From Shiraia sp. slf14 (taxonomy: Eukaryota > Ascomycota > Dothideomycetes > Pleosporales > Shiraiaceae), in contig AXZN01000010.1 of assembly GCA_000498155.1 (NCBI GenBank), forward strand, positions 496,001 to 560,000: DNA of 64,000 bases, written 5' to 3'. How positions within the stretch are numbered: the stretch's first letter is position 1; each line of letters opens with the position of its first letter. Made by a program: the position numbers and the translations under genes. This document shows, one piece after another, positions 55,524 through 64,000 of the stretch. The notes under the pieces were generated by a model. The model saw nothing but the letters and a program-made list of their open reading frames with translations. It did no database searches and was not told the DNA's origin.

Positions 55524-57237
55524 TGATCAATGCATTTATCATCTGGACAGGCGTCTTGGCGAATACTTTCGAACTTTGCTCCTGTGCATTGGGCAACAGC
55601 ATTTTATGAGTTGACCGTGAGCTCAATTCAACGTTCTGGTTACTACGGACTGGTCTCTTCTATTTTAGCGAGCATTTGCACTCTAGTAGAGAACGTTTCG
55701 ATTGTGGATGTGGACCAAACGAAACAGCAGTGAGCACAACAAAAGTGACACTAGCAGGAGGACTTGTAGCTTCAGCTAATTTTTCCTTGTCTGCATTGTT
55801 TCTGAGTCGTCTACCTCTACTCTAGCAACGTGCGTGATGGGCTTAGTTTTTCTTTGTCTGCACTCTCTTATTCTCTCTCTCATCGTCAAGCGTGGTCTTC
55901 TTTCCTTGTCTCATTACCGATTCTAAACATCTATCTCTGCACTTGTAATCCGTAGAGAAAATTGTTTGCGAAGAGAGTAGAGGACTCACTTGGCTGGCTT
56001 CAGAGTCCTGGGAAGGTGGTGCAGTGTGCCGATAGCTCTGTAATTGGAAAACAAAACGCTCGGTGGCTCTCTCTTTCCACACCATTTCGCAAATGTCTTT
56101 TTTTCCATTGATTGACAATAACCTTGCCAGAGTGATCAACAGGTGGTGTCCACTATGTGCAGGGGGCCTATTGCGTACACACGGGTCGTTATCGAGCGAT
56201 CGCACATCTACCCAGTCAATGCAGCTCCTTGACCAACCAAATGCTGTTGCTACTACACACACCTTTCGGTGCTTTTGCACAATTCTCCTTAGGAGCATAT
56301 TTGAGACGCATTGACTCCTAGTCCGCGTGCATTCAGAGAACGGCTATATCCCGCCTTGGTTTTGCGAACCCTCATTTCAAATACCCCAGGTTGTCCAACA
56401 CACAGACGCTCAATTCCCTTGACCTTCTGTTGGCCAATCGCAAAGGGTTTTTCTGCGGCCAGCAGTCTCATATTGAACAAAAACGCCAAGGTTGCCATCT
56501 ATAACTGGCTTGGAACTACACACTGGGAAGCGATAGTGAGATTCGCACTAGTCTCATTCGATTTATTGAAATGAGGCTTTTGGGAATCAAATGTCCGAGC
56601 GCATGATCAGGCCGTTCGTGTTCAAGCGACGTATGGTTTGCAGCAACGGTGCCAAGACAGATGTTAAGTGCATAGGAGCGGGACAAAGGTGTGGGTAGCG
56701 CGGGTAGACGTGCAAATCCGAGGTCGGTGTTACATGTTGCTGCTGCACGTGGGGTTTTGGATATGCAAGATGATGGGAGAGCATTATCTACTCTGGTGGG
56801 GGTTTACATGCACACAACTTTGGTTCAGTTCCACGCGTCCAGGTTGGAATCACCTCCATTGGATACTCTCGGGGGTTACTGAGAGCTAAAGATCAATAAT
56901 CATGAATAATGGAAGCTCCTCAGGGTACTCCTTCAAGCGAATACGTACGTTAGCTTCGCTTTCAGTAGACTGTCGACAAATTCTGAATTTAGCGAATAGA
57001 TCAGAAGGTTCGGGCGCGCTAAACGCGCATCTGCGAATTCTGGGAGATTGTGCTTAAGAGGGCGGCAATCTTGGGCGAAGTGAAGCGCCAAGTCACGTGA
57101 CATGCTACCATGCTTCTGCTCGCTTGGACTGGTTAGTCAGCACGCACAGGCCGCAACTCCGCACCACCGCACACTTTCAATTACGACGAGTCTTTGACGA
57201 CAGGAACATCCCTCAGCACAACACCACATCCGACAAA
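55524..57237. other. Intergenic region between BNI4 and RPS25
   Basis: About 1.7 kb: BNI4 3' UTR on the left and ribosomal-protein promoter on the right. A 151-codon minus-strand frame at 55843-56298 and smaller plus-strand frames lack any domain. Nothing else recognised. Confidence 0.45.
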
Positions 57238-57853
57238 ATGGTATGTGACAACGCCCACAAGACGCTTGCCTGGCACTGGATAGAGCGAGCGCTAACATTT
57301 TGAAGGCACCTGCAGCAACTGGAGGCAAGAAGCAAAAGAAGAAGTGGTCAAAGGGCAAGGGTACGTTATACCATACCGCGCACATTCAGCATCACTACAA
57401 TCCTCGATATCGCCGATAGACGCACTTGGACGTTCTCTCCAAATGCTATTCCGCACTTTCGCACCCCACCGCGCACCCCTTCGCTTCACTCAGGAGAATT
57501 GCCACTAACAGCCACACAGTCAAGGACAAGGCCAACCACGCCGTCGTTCTCGACAAGCAGACCAACGACAAGCTCCAGAAGGATGTCCAGTCTTACCGCC
57601 TCATCACCGTTGCCACCCTCGTCGACCGCTTGAAGATCAACGGCTCGCTCGCACGGAAAGCCCTCGCTGACCTCGAGGCAAACGGCCAGATCAAGAAGGT
57701 TGTTGGCCACTCGAAGTTGAGCATCTACAGTATGTTCCCCAGAATTGTTTTTCTTAGCCACTCGACCAAACGGCGCTGTGGCCTAGGAAAATAAATATAA
57801 TGTGATCAGGAGACTAACATTTTGCAGCACGAGCAGTCGGCGCAGCAGAGTAA
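57238..57853 (+). CDS. RPS25: Ribosomal protein eS25 (40S subunit)
   Basis: Four exons, 57238-57240, 57306-57360, 57520-57729 and 57828-57853, encode 97 residues. Exon 1 is only the ATG, followed at once by GTATGT; exon 2 gives APAATGGKKQKKKWSKGK, exon 3 VKDKANHAVVLDKQTNDKLQ to SKLSIY, and exon 4 TRAVGAAE then TAA. This is a full-length eS25, with the lysine-rich N-terminal tail and winged-helix core (YRLITVATLVDRLKINGSLA). It sits on the head of the small subunit near the E site and is needed for several IRES and shunting events. Introns of 65, 159 and 98 nt are longer than most in the window, usual for highly expressed fungal ribosomal genes. Confidence 0.97.
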
Positions 57854-58349
57854 GCGGCTTGCCTCGGACAATTGAACAAAAATAGATGCGAGACACGGGT
57901 TGCTTCTTTCAGCTTTTCAACGACATTCCTCTTTCCCATTACCCATCGGCGTCTTTATGATATGAAAGGGTCATCATACTACATTGGGCATGCATTCATG
58001 GCGGACATGAATTGCGAGGACGGACTCGGGTACAGAACCAGGGTCCGTGGTCAGGTGTCGGTTATGTATTGAATGAAAAAGATTCCCGAAACACATTTGC
58101 TGGTATTGATGATGCATGTGAGGTTGTGATGTGACAAAGTCCCAAATTTGTTTGATTAGAGGCAGTCGTGGAATTCCGCTGATGGTTGGTATAAGAATCC
58201 AAGTACGAACTAACGAGATATTGTCAAATACTGTTATCAATTGACTTAGTCGTCACGCACTTGAGTTTCGAGTTATGTATGTTCACCAAGACATAACCAG
58301 AGACCAGTGACAAATACAATCAAATTCATATAACTTTTAACAAGCACGT
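57854..58349. other. Convergent 3' intergenic region
   Basis: About 500 bases between the stops of RPS25 and the minus-strand MAPR gene, holding both 3' UTRs. No gene seen. Confidence 0.5.
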
Positions 58350-59240
58350 CTACTCGTCATACTTCCTCACAGGCCTACTCTTCTCCGCCTGCTCACACAA
58401 CTTCCTCACTGGCAACTTATTCATCCAACCCTCAGGCCTCTTGACCTGGCCCACCCTACGATACGCCTTCCCCTTATCGCCCCTAAACAACTTATGCCAC
58501 GACTCCAGCCCTTCCTTGACCTGTTTCCTCGCCTTCCTCAACTCCTGCGCATGCCTATTCTTCATCTCGCCCTTTGTCAACTTCTTCCTCTGCAACGCTT
58601 GCTGCTTGACTTCCTCGCTCGCATCAGGCTTGAGCTCCGGGTCAATGGGCATGAACATTTGCTCTACGCCGCGCATGTCCGGGGTGGAATCTTCTTGGAA
58701 GCAGCCTGTTAGGAAAGCGCGCGCGGCGTCACGGCCTGCGAAGACGTGGTACGAGCCGCCGGGCCCGTAGGTTTGAGGGGAAATGGAGACGTCGTAGATT
58801 GTGCCGTTGAGGGCGAGGTAGATGGGGAGTGTGGGGTTTTCGCCGTTGTATTTTGCGAGTTCGGTGTCAGTGAGGGAGATTTCGCCTTGCTGTGGATGGG
58901 TTTGGCCGTGTTAGTATTCGGGGTGGGATATTAGGGCTGGCGCATGGAGGGAGGGAGGGCTTACGAAGAGGGATTTCCATTCTCGAGCCCTTGTCCACCA
59001 TGGGTTGTAGCCCCATGTCATTGACTCGCCGCTGCTGGTCAGGTAGCTCAATCCGCTGCTGAATAGCACTATGCCCCCAATTATGCGCAAGATATCGAGG
59101 ACGGAGAGTCCATTTGAGGTTGCGACTGCTTGTTCTTTCACCGCTTGCTTCAGCTCAGCCTTGTCCTTCTCCCCAACAGTATTAGTAGCATTGGGTGATG
59201 CGCCATTGGTAGCGGGCTTACGATACCGCGCTGCGGACAT
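58350..59240 (-). CDS. MAPR-family heme-binding protein (cytochrome b5-like, Dap1-related)
   Basis: Exons 59240-58965 and 58889-58350 encode about 271 residues; the 75-nt intron has an ATACTAACA branch site. Residues 1-45 are hydrophilic, then LDILRIIGGIVLFSSGLSYL forms one membrane span. Exon 2 begins with a cytochrome b5-like fold of the membrane-associated progesterone receptor type: ISLTDTELAKYNGENPTLPI, YLALNGTIYDVS and YGPGGSYHVFAGRDAARAF. Tyr133 and Tyr139 in YGPGGSY correspond to the family's axial heme tyrosine and its neighbour. Relatives bind and stabilise P450 enzymes of sterol synthesis, including Erg11. After the domain comes a charged 95-residue tail with EEVKQQALQRKKLTKGE, absent from yeast Dap1 (152 aa), so this is the longer fungal paralogue. 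Confidence 0.92.
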
Positions 59241-59980
59241 CGTGAGGGTTTGTAGAGGCGAGATGGAATCGTTCGTCCAATGCTGCAATGCGTGGCTCAG
59301 TTTGTAATGAGCTGTGTGTCCTCCGGTCGTAAGGAGCAATATTGGTGACGTAGTCAGGTATTCTTTGCGACGTATGGACCTCTAATTTCGTAAGCTTCTG
59401 AGTTACTGCCATCCCATGATTTGCTTTGTTCACCTAATTACTTTTGGATTGTCGCACTTGAAAGTGGTTTTCAGGTGCTATTTGTGCTTCAAATAATCAC
59501 TGGAAACATCGATAAGCCTCGGAACACGATAGTATCGCTTTTCCGCAGCTTCAGTCACTGCGGAGACGTGTTCAAAGGCGTAGGGTAGCGTCAATTTACA
59601 GACGCCGAGTATATATTAGTTAGGCTTTTGCTGGTCATAACACGGTTCATCATGTGGCTGATTGGCTGATGTCATTGCGATCGGCTTCGGCTACATAGGT
59701 TACCGACGCTCAATGACCACCAGATCGATTATCAATGAATTTGAATACAGAAGATTGGGGCACATGAGAATTACTTTTGAGTCCTCGCGATGGCTTTCAT
59801 ACTACATGGATATTTCACGGTTGCTCTCTTTCTAGCGTTCCGCAAAAAATCAGCTCCTTCGTCACTTCAGCACCGTCATGGTTTTTATATCCATAACAAG
59901 CACACAGGCTGCTAGTTTTCATTACCGCCAACGTTGGTTGATTTTAATACAAGTGGAAGCATCTGGGTCGCAGCTTTCTG
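59241..59980 (-). other. Intergenic region between tandem minus-strand genes
   Basis: About 740 bases with the MAPR promoter near 59241 and the GTR2 3' UTR near 59980. No gene or distinct element noticed. Confidence 0.45.
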
Positions 59981-61379
59981 TCAATGAGCTCCAGCGGCAC
60001 GAATTTCTACCTGGGCCTCTCTGTCGCTCTTAGGAAACACCTGTTTGAGGCCCGCCTGGAATACGCCTACGTTGTAATCGATGATGGCTTTCTTTTCTGC
60101 AGGATTGTCTTGCCCCATTATGCATACCAGCGCAAGATATCTGTAGTAGAATCAGCATCTAAAACCGGTGCCATTGGCCATGGAAACTCACTTGTTGATT
60201 TCGCGCAAGTATAAATACCGGCTACCCTTCTTTTCCATTGTGATCAGACTTTCGGCATCGTTATTGCCTGTTTCGCCTTCATCCACTGACTCATCAGGGC
60301 GGTCCCATCCGTAAATCTCGCTCACGTCGATAACTACGTCTATGTAGTCTGAGCAGACTTCATATGTGGCAATATCCGTGGGACTAGTGTCTGTAGCAAT
60401 ATAAATTTTGCTCATAATGTCGAATAAGTAGGCTTTTTCGATATTGCAAGCACCACAAAGGTTATTCAGTAGCGCTTCTAATGTCGGCAGCTGTGGGATT
60501 AACTTTTGTATGACTTTGCTGAAGGCCTCGAATATGGAATGGTCATAGATGCTTGTTTGGTAGAACGATATCGGGGCTTGTTCAAAACCATGATCGCTTA
60601 GCTCGTCTTGTACACGCTGTATAATATCTCTGAATGTATCGCCCCTAAAATCATCTGAAAGCCCGTCGACTTTGTGCACAAAGACTTCGATATTGATATT
60701 GGGATAGGATTGTTGCAAATTCAAAATGGTCAAGTTCAGACGCTGGATGGCATCTAGGTATTCATCTTGTGCATCAATGACCCAAATGAGAGCTCCAATC
60801 TCTTCAAATATATTGTCGGTGTCGAAGGCAGGATCGAAGTAGTCCAAATGGCCAGGAAGATCCCATACTTGAAAATCCATGAACGAGCTAGTGAAACCTA
60901 TTAGCCCTCTTCTTACTTTGCCTTGTAAAAATTGACATACTGCATTGACTCTTTCTTTATCCTATAAGTGGTTTCAAGATAGAGAGTTTCACTTGGCGGT
61001 AGCTTGTGGAACACCACACTTGATATTGATGACTTTCCACTCCTACAATTGCACGGTTAGCCAAGTAAACTTTATCCTCTCATCGGCCCGCTCACCTTCT
61101 CTGGCCCATCAGCAGTAGCCTTGGCTTGCCATCGCCGGCCTTGCTGTTTGGCACACGACCAGTGTGGTATTGAGGGGGAAATTCTTGAGGTGGTTGTTCG
61201 GCATTTGGAAGGTCCTGTAAGAAACGATCGATTGTTAACTGAGCTCTTGGATTCAGGAGAGATGAGCCAGCAGAGCTTTGTGTGGGCTGTGCCACCTCTT
61301 CGTCTGGCACTCGAGGGACTGATCGAGAAGCGCTTGCTTGAGCTGCGGACTGACGGCGAGAAATAATACGAGACTCCAT
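59981..61379 (-). CDS. GTR2: Rag-type GTPase Gtr2 (RagC/D), EGO complex
   Basis: Four exons, 61379-61096, 61042-60941, 60887-60192 and 60140-59981, encode about 413 residues with every phase consistent; introns are 51-53 nt. A disordered 85-residue N-terminus precedes the GTPase: P-loop GQRRSGKSS (from residue 92, with intron 1 cutting its second Arg codon), FMDFQVWDLPGHLDYFDP (G3 as DLPG), and VHKVDGL, the HKxD variant of G4 seen in Rag GTPases. The C-terminal roadblock-like domain includes FDIMSKIYIATDTSPTD and ends IDYNVGVFQAGLKQVF. Gtr2 pairs with Gtr1 on the vacuole and, when GDP-bound, helps activate TORC1 in response to amino acids. The final exon is separate and starts right after REINK, so the frame that stops at 60188 is not the true end. 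Confidence 0.95.
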
Positions 61380-63253
61380 GATGGGAAGGTGTTTGTACAG
61401 GGTATATGGCTAGAACGAGACAAACAGAAGCAAAGAAACAGGACAAGGAGAAGGGAACCAAGCAGAAACGGTGAAGGTGAAATGCAAGCGGGTAGCGATT
61501 CGAATCTGAGCTTTCACCTGACCCGGTACATGGCGCGGTGAATCGTTGTACTCTCTGGAGTGCCTGGGATCCGAGATTGGTGCTGCAATGACGTGTATGA
61601 CAGGGCCAGAGTACAGAGCAGAAGGAGTGAGAGAGAGAGAAAGTGACAGAACAATCAGAAGCAGCGGTCTGGTTCTACAGCGTGACACGCGAGAGGCAGT
61701 CGCAGCGCTCAAGCCATGTAGGCAAGCATATCATAGGGCTGAGGAAGGAAGCGGCCCTGTGGCGCTACAGAGGCTCGCCGAAGCAGCCCAATGACGAGAA
61801 AAGAAGGAAAAACTAAATCTCACACGTGGGAGAGGCCGGGGAATATACAGAAAGGAGACAGGATCCAGGAAACGGGCGGAATGCTCACCTCCATAATCAG
61901 TCCGTGGTAGTGGTGTCTTTTGCAGCGCACTGGCCTGCGGTAGTGGGAATGCTTTGGGCCGCACGCACTGCCGGCCGGTCGCCCAACCAATCTCTTGACT
62001 GGCAATGTAAGAATCTCGCGGGTTTTTTCGGGCAATCGCTTCGCTGCCTGCGACGATGACAGTATTCTAGCGGTCAAAGTGCAGCCAGCAGGCTTCGGGA
62101 AGCTTGAAGGGAAGCACAAAGCGCGCCGACGCCGAGCCTAGAGCTAGCACTGTTGCAGGGATGGCGCTTCTCACGCCTCTGTCCTCTCCCACTGGCTGGC
62201 GTCTCCAGACAGCACGACTCGATGCTGGATTCGACGCTTTCTCTCGCTACCCTGCGACTGTGGCTCCATTGTCAGCCATCCACGGATGTCAGACGGTCGG
62301 CAACGGCTCGTCTCACTGGGCTGTCTTGCTCGTGTGTGTACATGCTCCATTTCGCTTAACGTCTGCGGGATCTTCAGGCACACCTTGGGCTCAACTTCAT
62401 TACCACCAAATATTGCCTTTCTCTGGCCGCCAACGTCATTTCGTGATCATGACCCGGCTGTGAGGCGTCGATACGCTATTCCTGCCTACACCGTACCGTC
62501 CTGTCAAAAAACCCGCCGGACCTTGCCTCCGTTCGGGAAGGGCGTTCATGACTCATGCTCTTTACGACAGCAAGGGGAGGCTTGCAAATAATACTCTGCG
62601 GATATGCCTCCAACTCCCCGGATCGAAGAAACTTTGCACCACGTTACAAACATCTCGTCTGCGTCATAGCAAAGGTCACACAGAGTTTCGGTGCTTTGGG
62701 TGCTGACAAGCTGACTTTTTCAAGACTGCAGCTGCGTCTCAACTATAATAACGCATACTATCGCCAAGGCTGCTTCATCCTCTAACTATACGACGTCATC
62801 TCATTGTGAAAAATTTCGGATACCGAGTCCACCATGGCGCTCGCTAGGCGTATTCATGGCTTTATTATACGGTGGAGCTGCATCGTCGTCAAAGTGCTTT
62901 TTACTCATAAACCTTACTAAACGTCAGAGGCCTTTCTCCACTTCTTCGTCTCTCTAACCATGTATTCAAGCCAAAGTAAAGCACTCAAACCCTGCAGCCT
63001 CAAAAGCAGTGGGTATCCAAAATCAATAGCTTTATTCGAAGACAAGAGATCGAAGCATCGAAACTTTCGAGAACCTTGTTGTTGCCAACTTTGCCCAACC
63101 AAAGCCTAGACCGTTGTTCCGAAATGAATCTGTATCTGCGCCAGCCCAAATTCTTTGTAATATTTCCATTGCCCTCATAATACATCATGTCGTAGTCAAA
63201 TCTTTCTTGAGAGTCGTGAGCTCAAGCATAGCTCCTTAATTCAACAAGTACCT
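61380..63253. other. Intergenic region upstream of GTR2
   Basis: About 1.9 kb. The GTR2 promoter lies at the left. Plus-strand frames at 62104-62591 and minus-strand frames at 61820-62119 overlap each other and have no domain. A purine-rich GAGA run occurs near 61631-61640. No gene supported. Confidence 0.45.
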
Positions 63254-64000
63254 CTATTCTTGAGGTCCCGTTACTTCTGCCCCCAATGTACCAGAAGCAA
63301 GCTGTCCCAGTCCTCCTGCAAACGTCAAGAACAAGGCCAACGCGGTTGATTCGCCGCCGTGAACGAAATCTGATGTGGGTGCACCGTCGGCTTCAGTTTC
63401 TGCAACATCTCTTCTTATAGTGTCTGTGGGCTGATAGGTTGCGTCTGCAATGGATTCTCCATCCGAGTCATGGCTGTTATTGCGTGTTGATCTACGCGTA
63501 TTGCGCCTCAGCGAGGAGCTGGGCGTCGCCTCTGCCCCATTAACAGCAGCTGCCTTATTCTTTGCGGGTCGCCCTCGTTTCCTTGGAGTAATAGGCTCGA
63601 CCTGCACTTCAGGCTCAGGATGCAAATCAGCAGACCGCTTAGCGTCGTCTTCGAATGCTACATGTTTGGTGTGCTTTGGAACGAACGGTGCTAAAATGCT
63701 ACTTGACAAGATAGCCTCAACGTCTAGATTGCGAGTGAAAGTCCACGTCAACAAACTAATGGTGGTGAAAAGGACATCAAGGCTCGTGGCGCTTATTGCT
63801 GGGTGCTTGCTGACCTGTTTCAGCCTCTGAACAGTAGTGACCAAGCCCTGCAGCACGGCGTTGGTCTTGGTTTTCTCATGGCTGAGACCGATGGTGTTGG
63901 TGAAAACGTCCCAATAGTGTTGATGCGTATCAGGTTCATTTGACAAGACCGTAGCAGTGAACAAGCGCCAGTATAACAGGAACGAAGCAATTGCCAGGCA
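63254..64000 (-). CDS. Membrane protein with AT-hook-like motif, unknown function, 5'-partial
   Basis: The minus-strand frame is open to the window edge at 64000 and ends at 63254, so only the C-terminal 248 residues are seen; the codon at 63964 is a TTG inside the protein, not a start. The fragment opens with a hydrophobic span (CLAIASFLLYWRLFTATVLS), then a helical region and a second moderately hydrophobic stretch (SLDVLFTTISLLTWTFT). After that comes a basic disordered tail with TPRKRGRPAKNK, matching the AT-hook core RGRP, and a Ser/Arg segment. The last 35 residues are hydrophobic and Gly-rich. I do not recognise the family; AT-hook plus membrane spans could suit a nuclear-envelope protein, but that is speculation. 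Confidence 0.7.
   Translation of the reverse strand, partial: CLAIASFLLYWRLFTATVLSNEPDTHQHYWDVFTNTIGLSHEKTKTNAVLQGLVTTVQRLKQVSKHPAISATSLDVLFTTISLLTWTFTRNLDVEAILSSSILAPFVPKHTKHVAFEDDAKRSADLHPEPEVQVEPITPRKRGRPAKNKAAAVNGAEATPSSSLRRNTRRSTRNNSHDSDGESIADATYQPTDTIRRDVAETEADGAPTSDFVHGGESTALALFLTFAGGLGQLASGTLGAEVTGPQE

Noticed and set aside
55843..56298. 151-codon minus-strand frame between BNI4 and RPS25
   Set aside because: No recognisable motif and no splice or start context that supports a gene.
58095..58185. Possible C/D-box snoRNA downstream of RPS25 (TTGATGA ... CTGA)
   Set aside because: The C box lacks the leading purine and no closing terminal stem could be found.
60188..60191. Stop codon ending the long GTR2 exon
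   Set aside because: AAGTGA overlaps a GTGAGT donor; the conserved C-terminus continues in an exon at 60140-59981, so this is not the real stop.

Overview
This window is nuclear DNA from a filamentous ascomycete, most likely a dothideomycete of the Pleosporales type. The evidence is short GT-AG introns of about 46-160 nt (mostly about 50) with CTAAC/CTAAT-like branch sites, gene families typical of filamentous fungi (GH55 glucanase, PTH11/rhodopsin-type 7TM protein, allantoate-type MFS permease, DUF8004-like protein, Bni4), and genes about 3 kb apart with mixed orientation. The order assignment is an inference; the fungal assignment is firm. Exon coordinates in the entries were derived by reading splice sites and checking phase by hand.

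Layout, left to right. 1-6 kb: the 3' part of an Rsp5 adaptor gene (SSH4/EAR1), an allantoate-type permease, and a minus-strand protein with a C-terminal F-box-like motif. 6-13 kb: a coiled-coil, tail-anchored-like protein, then a proteasome deubiquitinase (UCHL5/Uch2) and the pseudouridine synthase Pus7 in tandem on the minus strand. 13-20 kb: a secreted GH55 exo-beta-1,3-glucanase and a seven-exon Aro8-type aminotransferase. 20-29 kb: a DUF8004-like protein, a mitochondrial sideroflexin, and the ER Hsp110-type chaperone Lhs1 ending in HDEL. 30-39 kb: a PHD-finger protein, a single-pass membrane protein and a proline-rich Aim3-like protein. 39.8-46.4 kb: a fatty acid elongase with an unusual long tail, the APC/C subunit Apc10, and a 7TM protein. 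46.4-53 kb: an AT-rich gene-poor block, a tRNA-Arg with an intron, and almost 5 kb without a convincing protein gene. 53-64 kb: Bni4, ribosomal protein eS25, a MAPR-family heme protein, the Rag GTPase Gtr2, and the 3' part of a membrane/AT-hook protein cut by the window edge.

There is no secondary-metabolite cluster, CRISPR array or intact transposon. The genes are mostly housekeeping and cell-biological. A loose theme is protein turnover and trafficking (Rsp5 adaptor, deubiquitinase, APC/C subunit, F-box-like protein, Gtr2, ER chaperone), but they are separate transcription units and I see no operon-like logic. The most interesting local signals are a Pus7 gene with two start codons that could give mitochondrial and nuclear forms, an elongase with a poly-Q loop and a lysine-rich tail, an Apc10 split by a long disordered insert yet keeping its IR tail, frame-preserving 48-nt introns in BNI4, and a 15-nt microexon in the aminotransferase gene.
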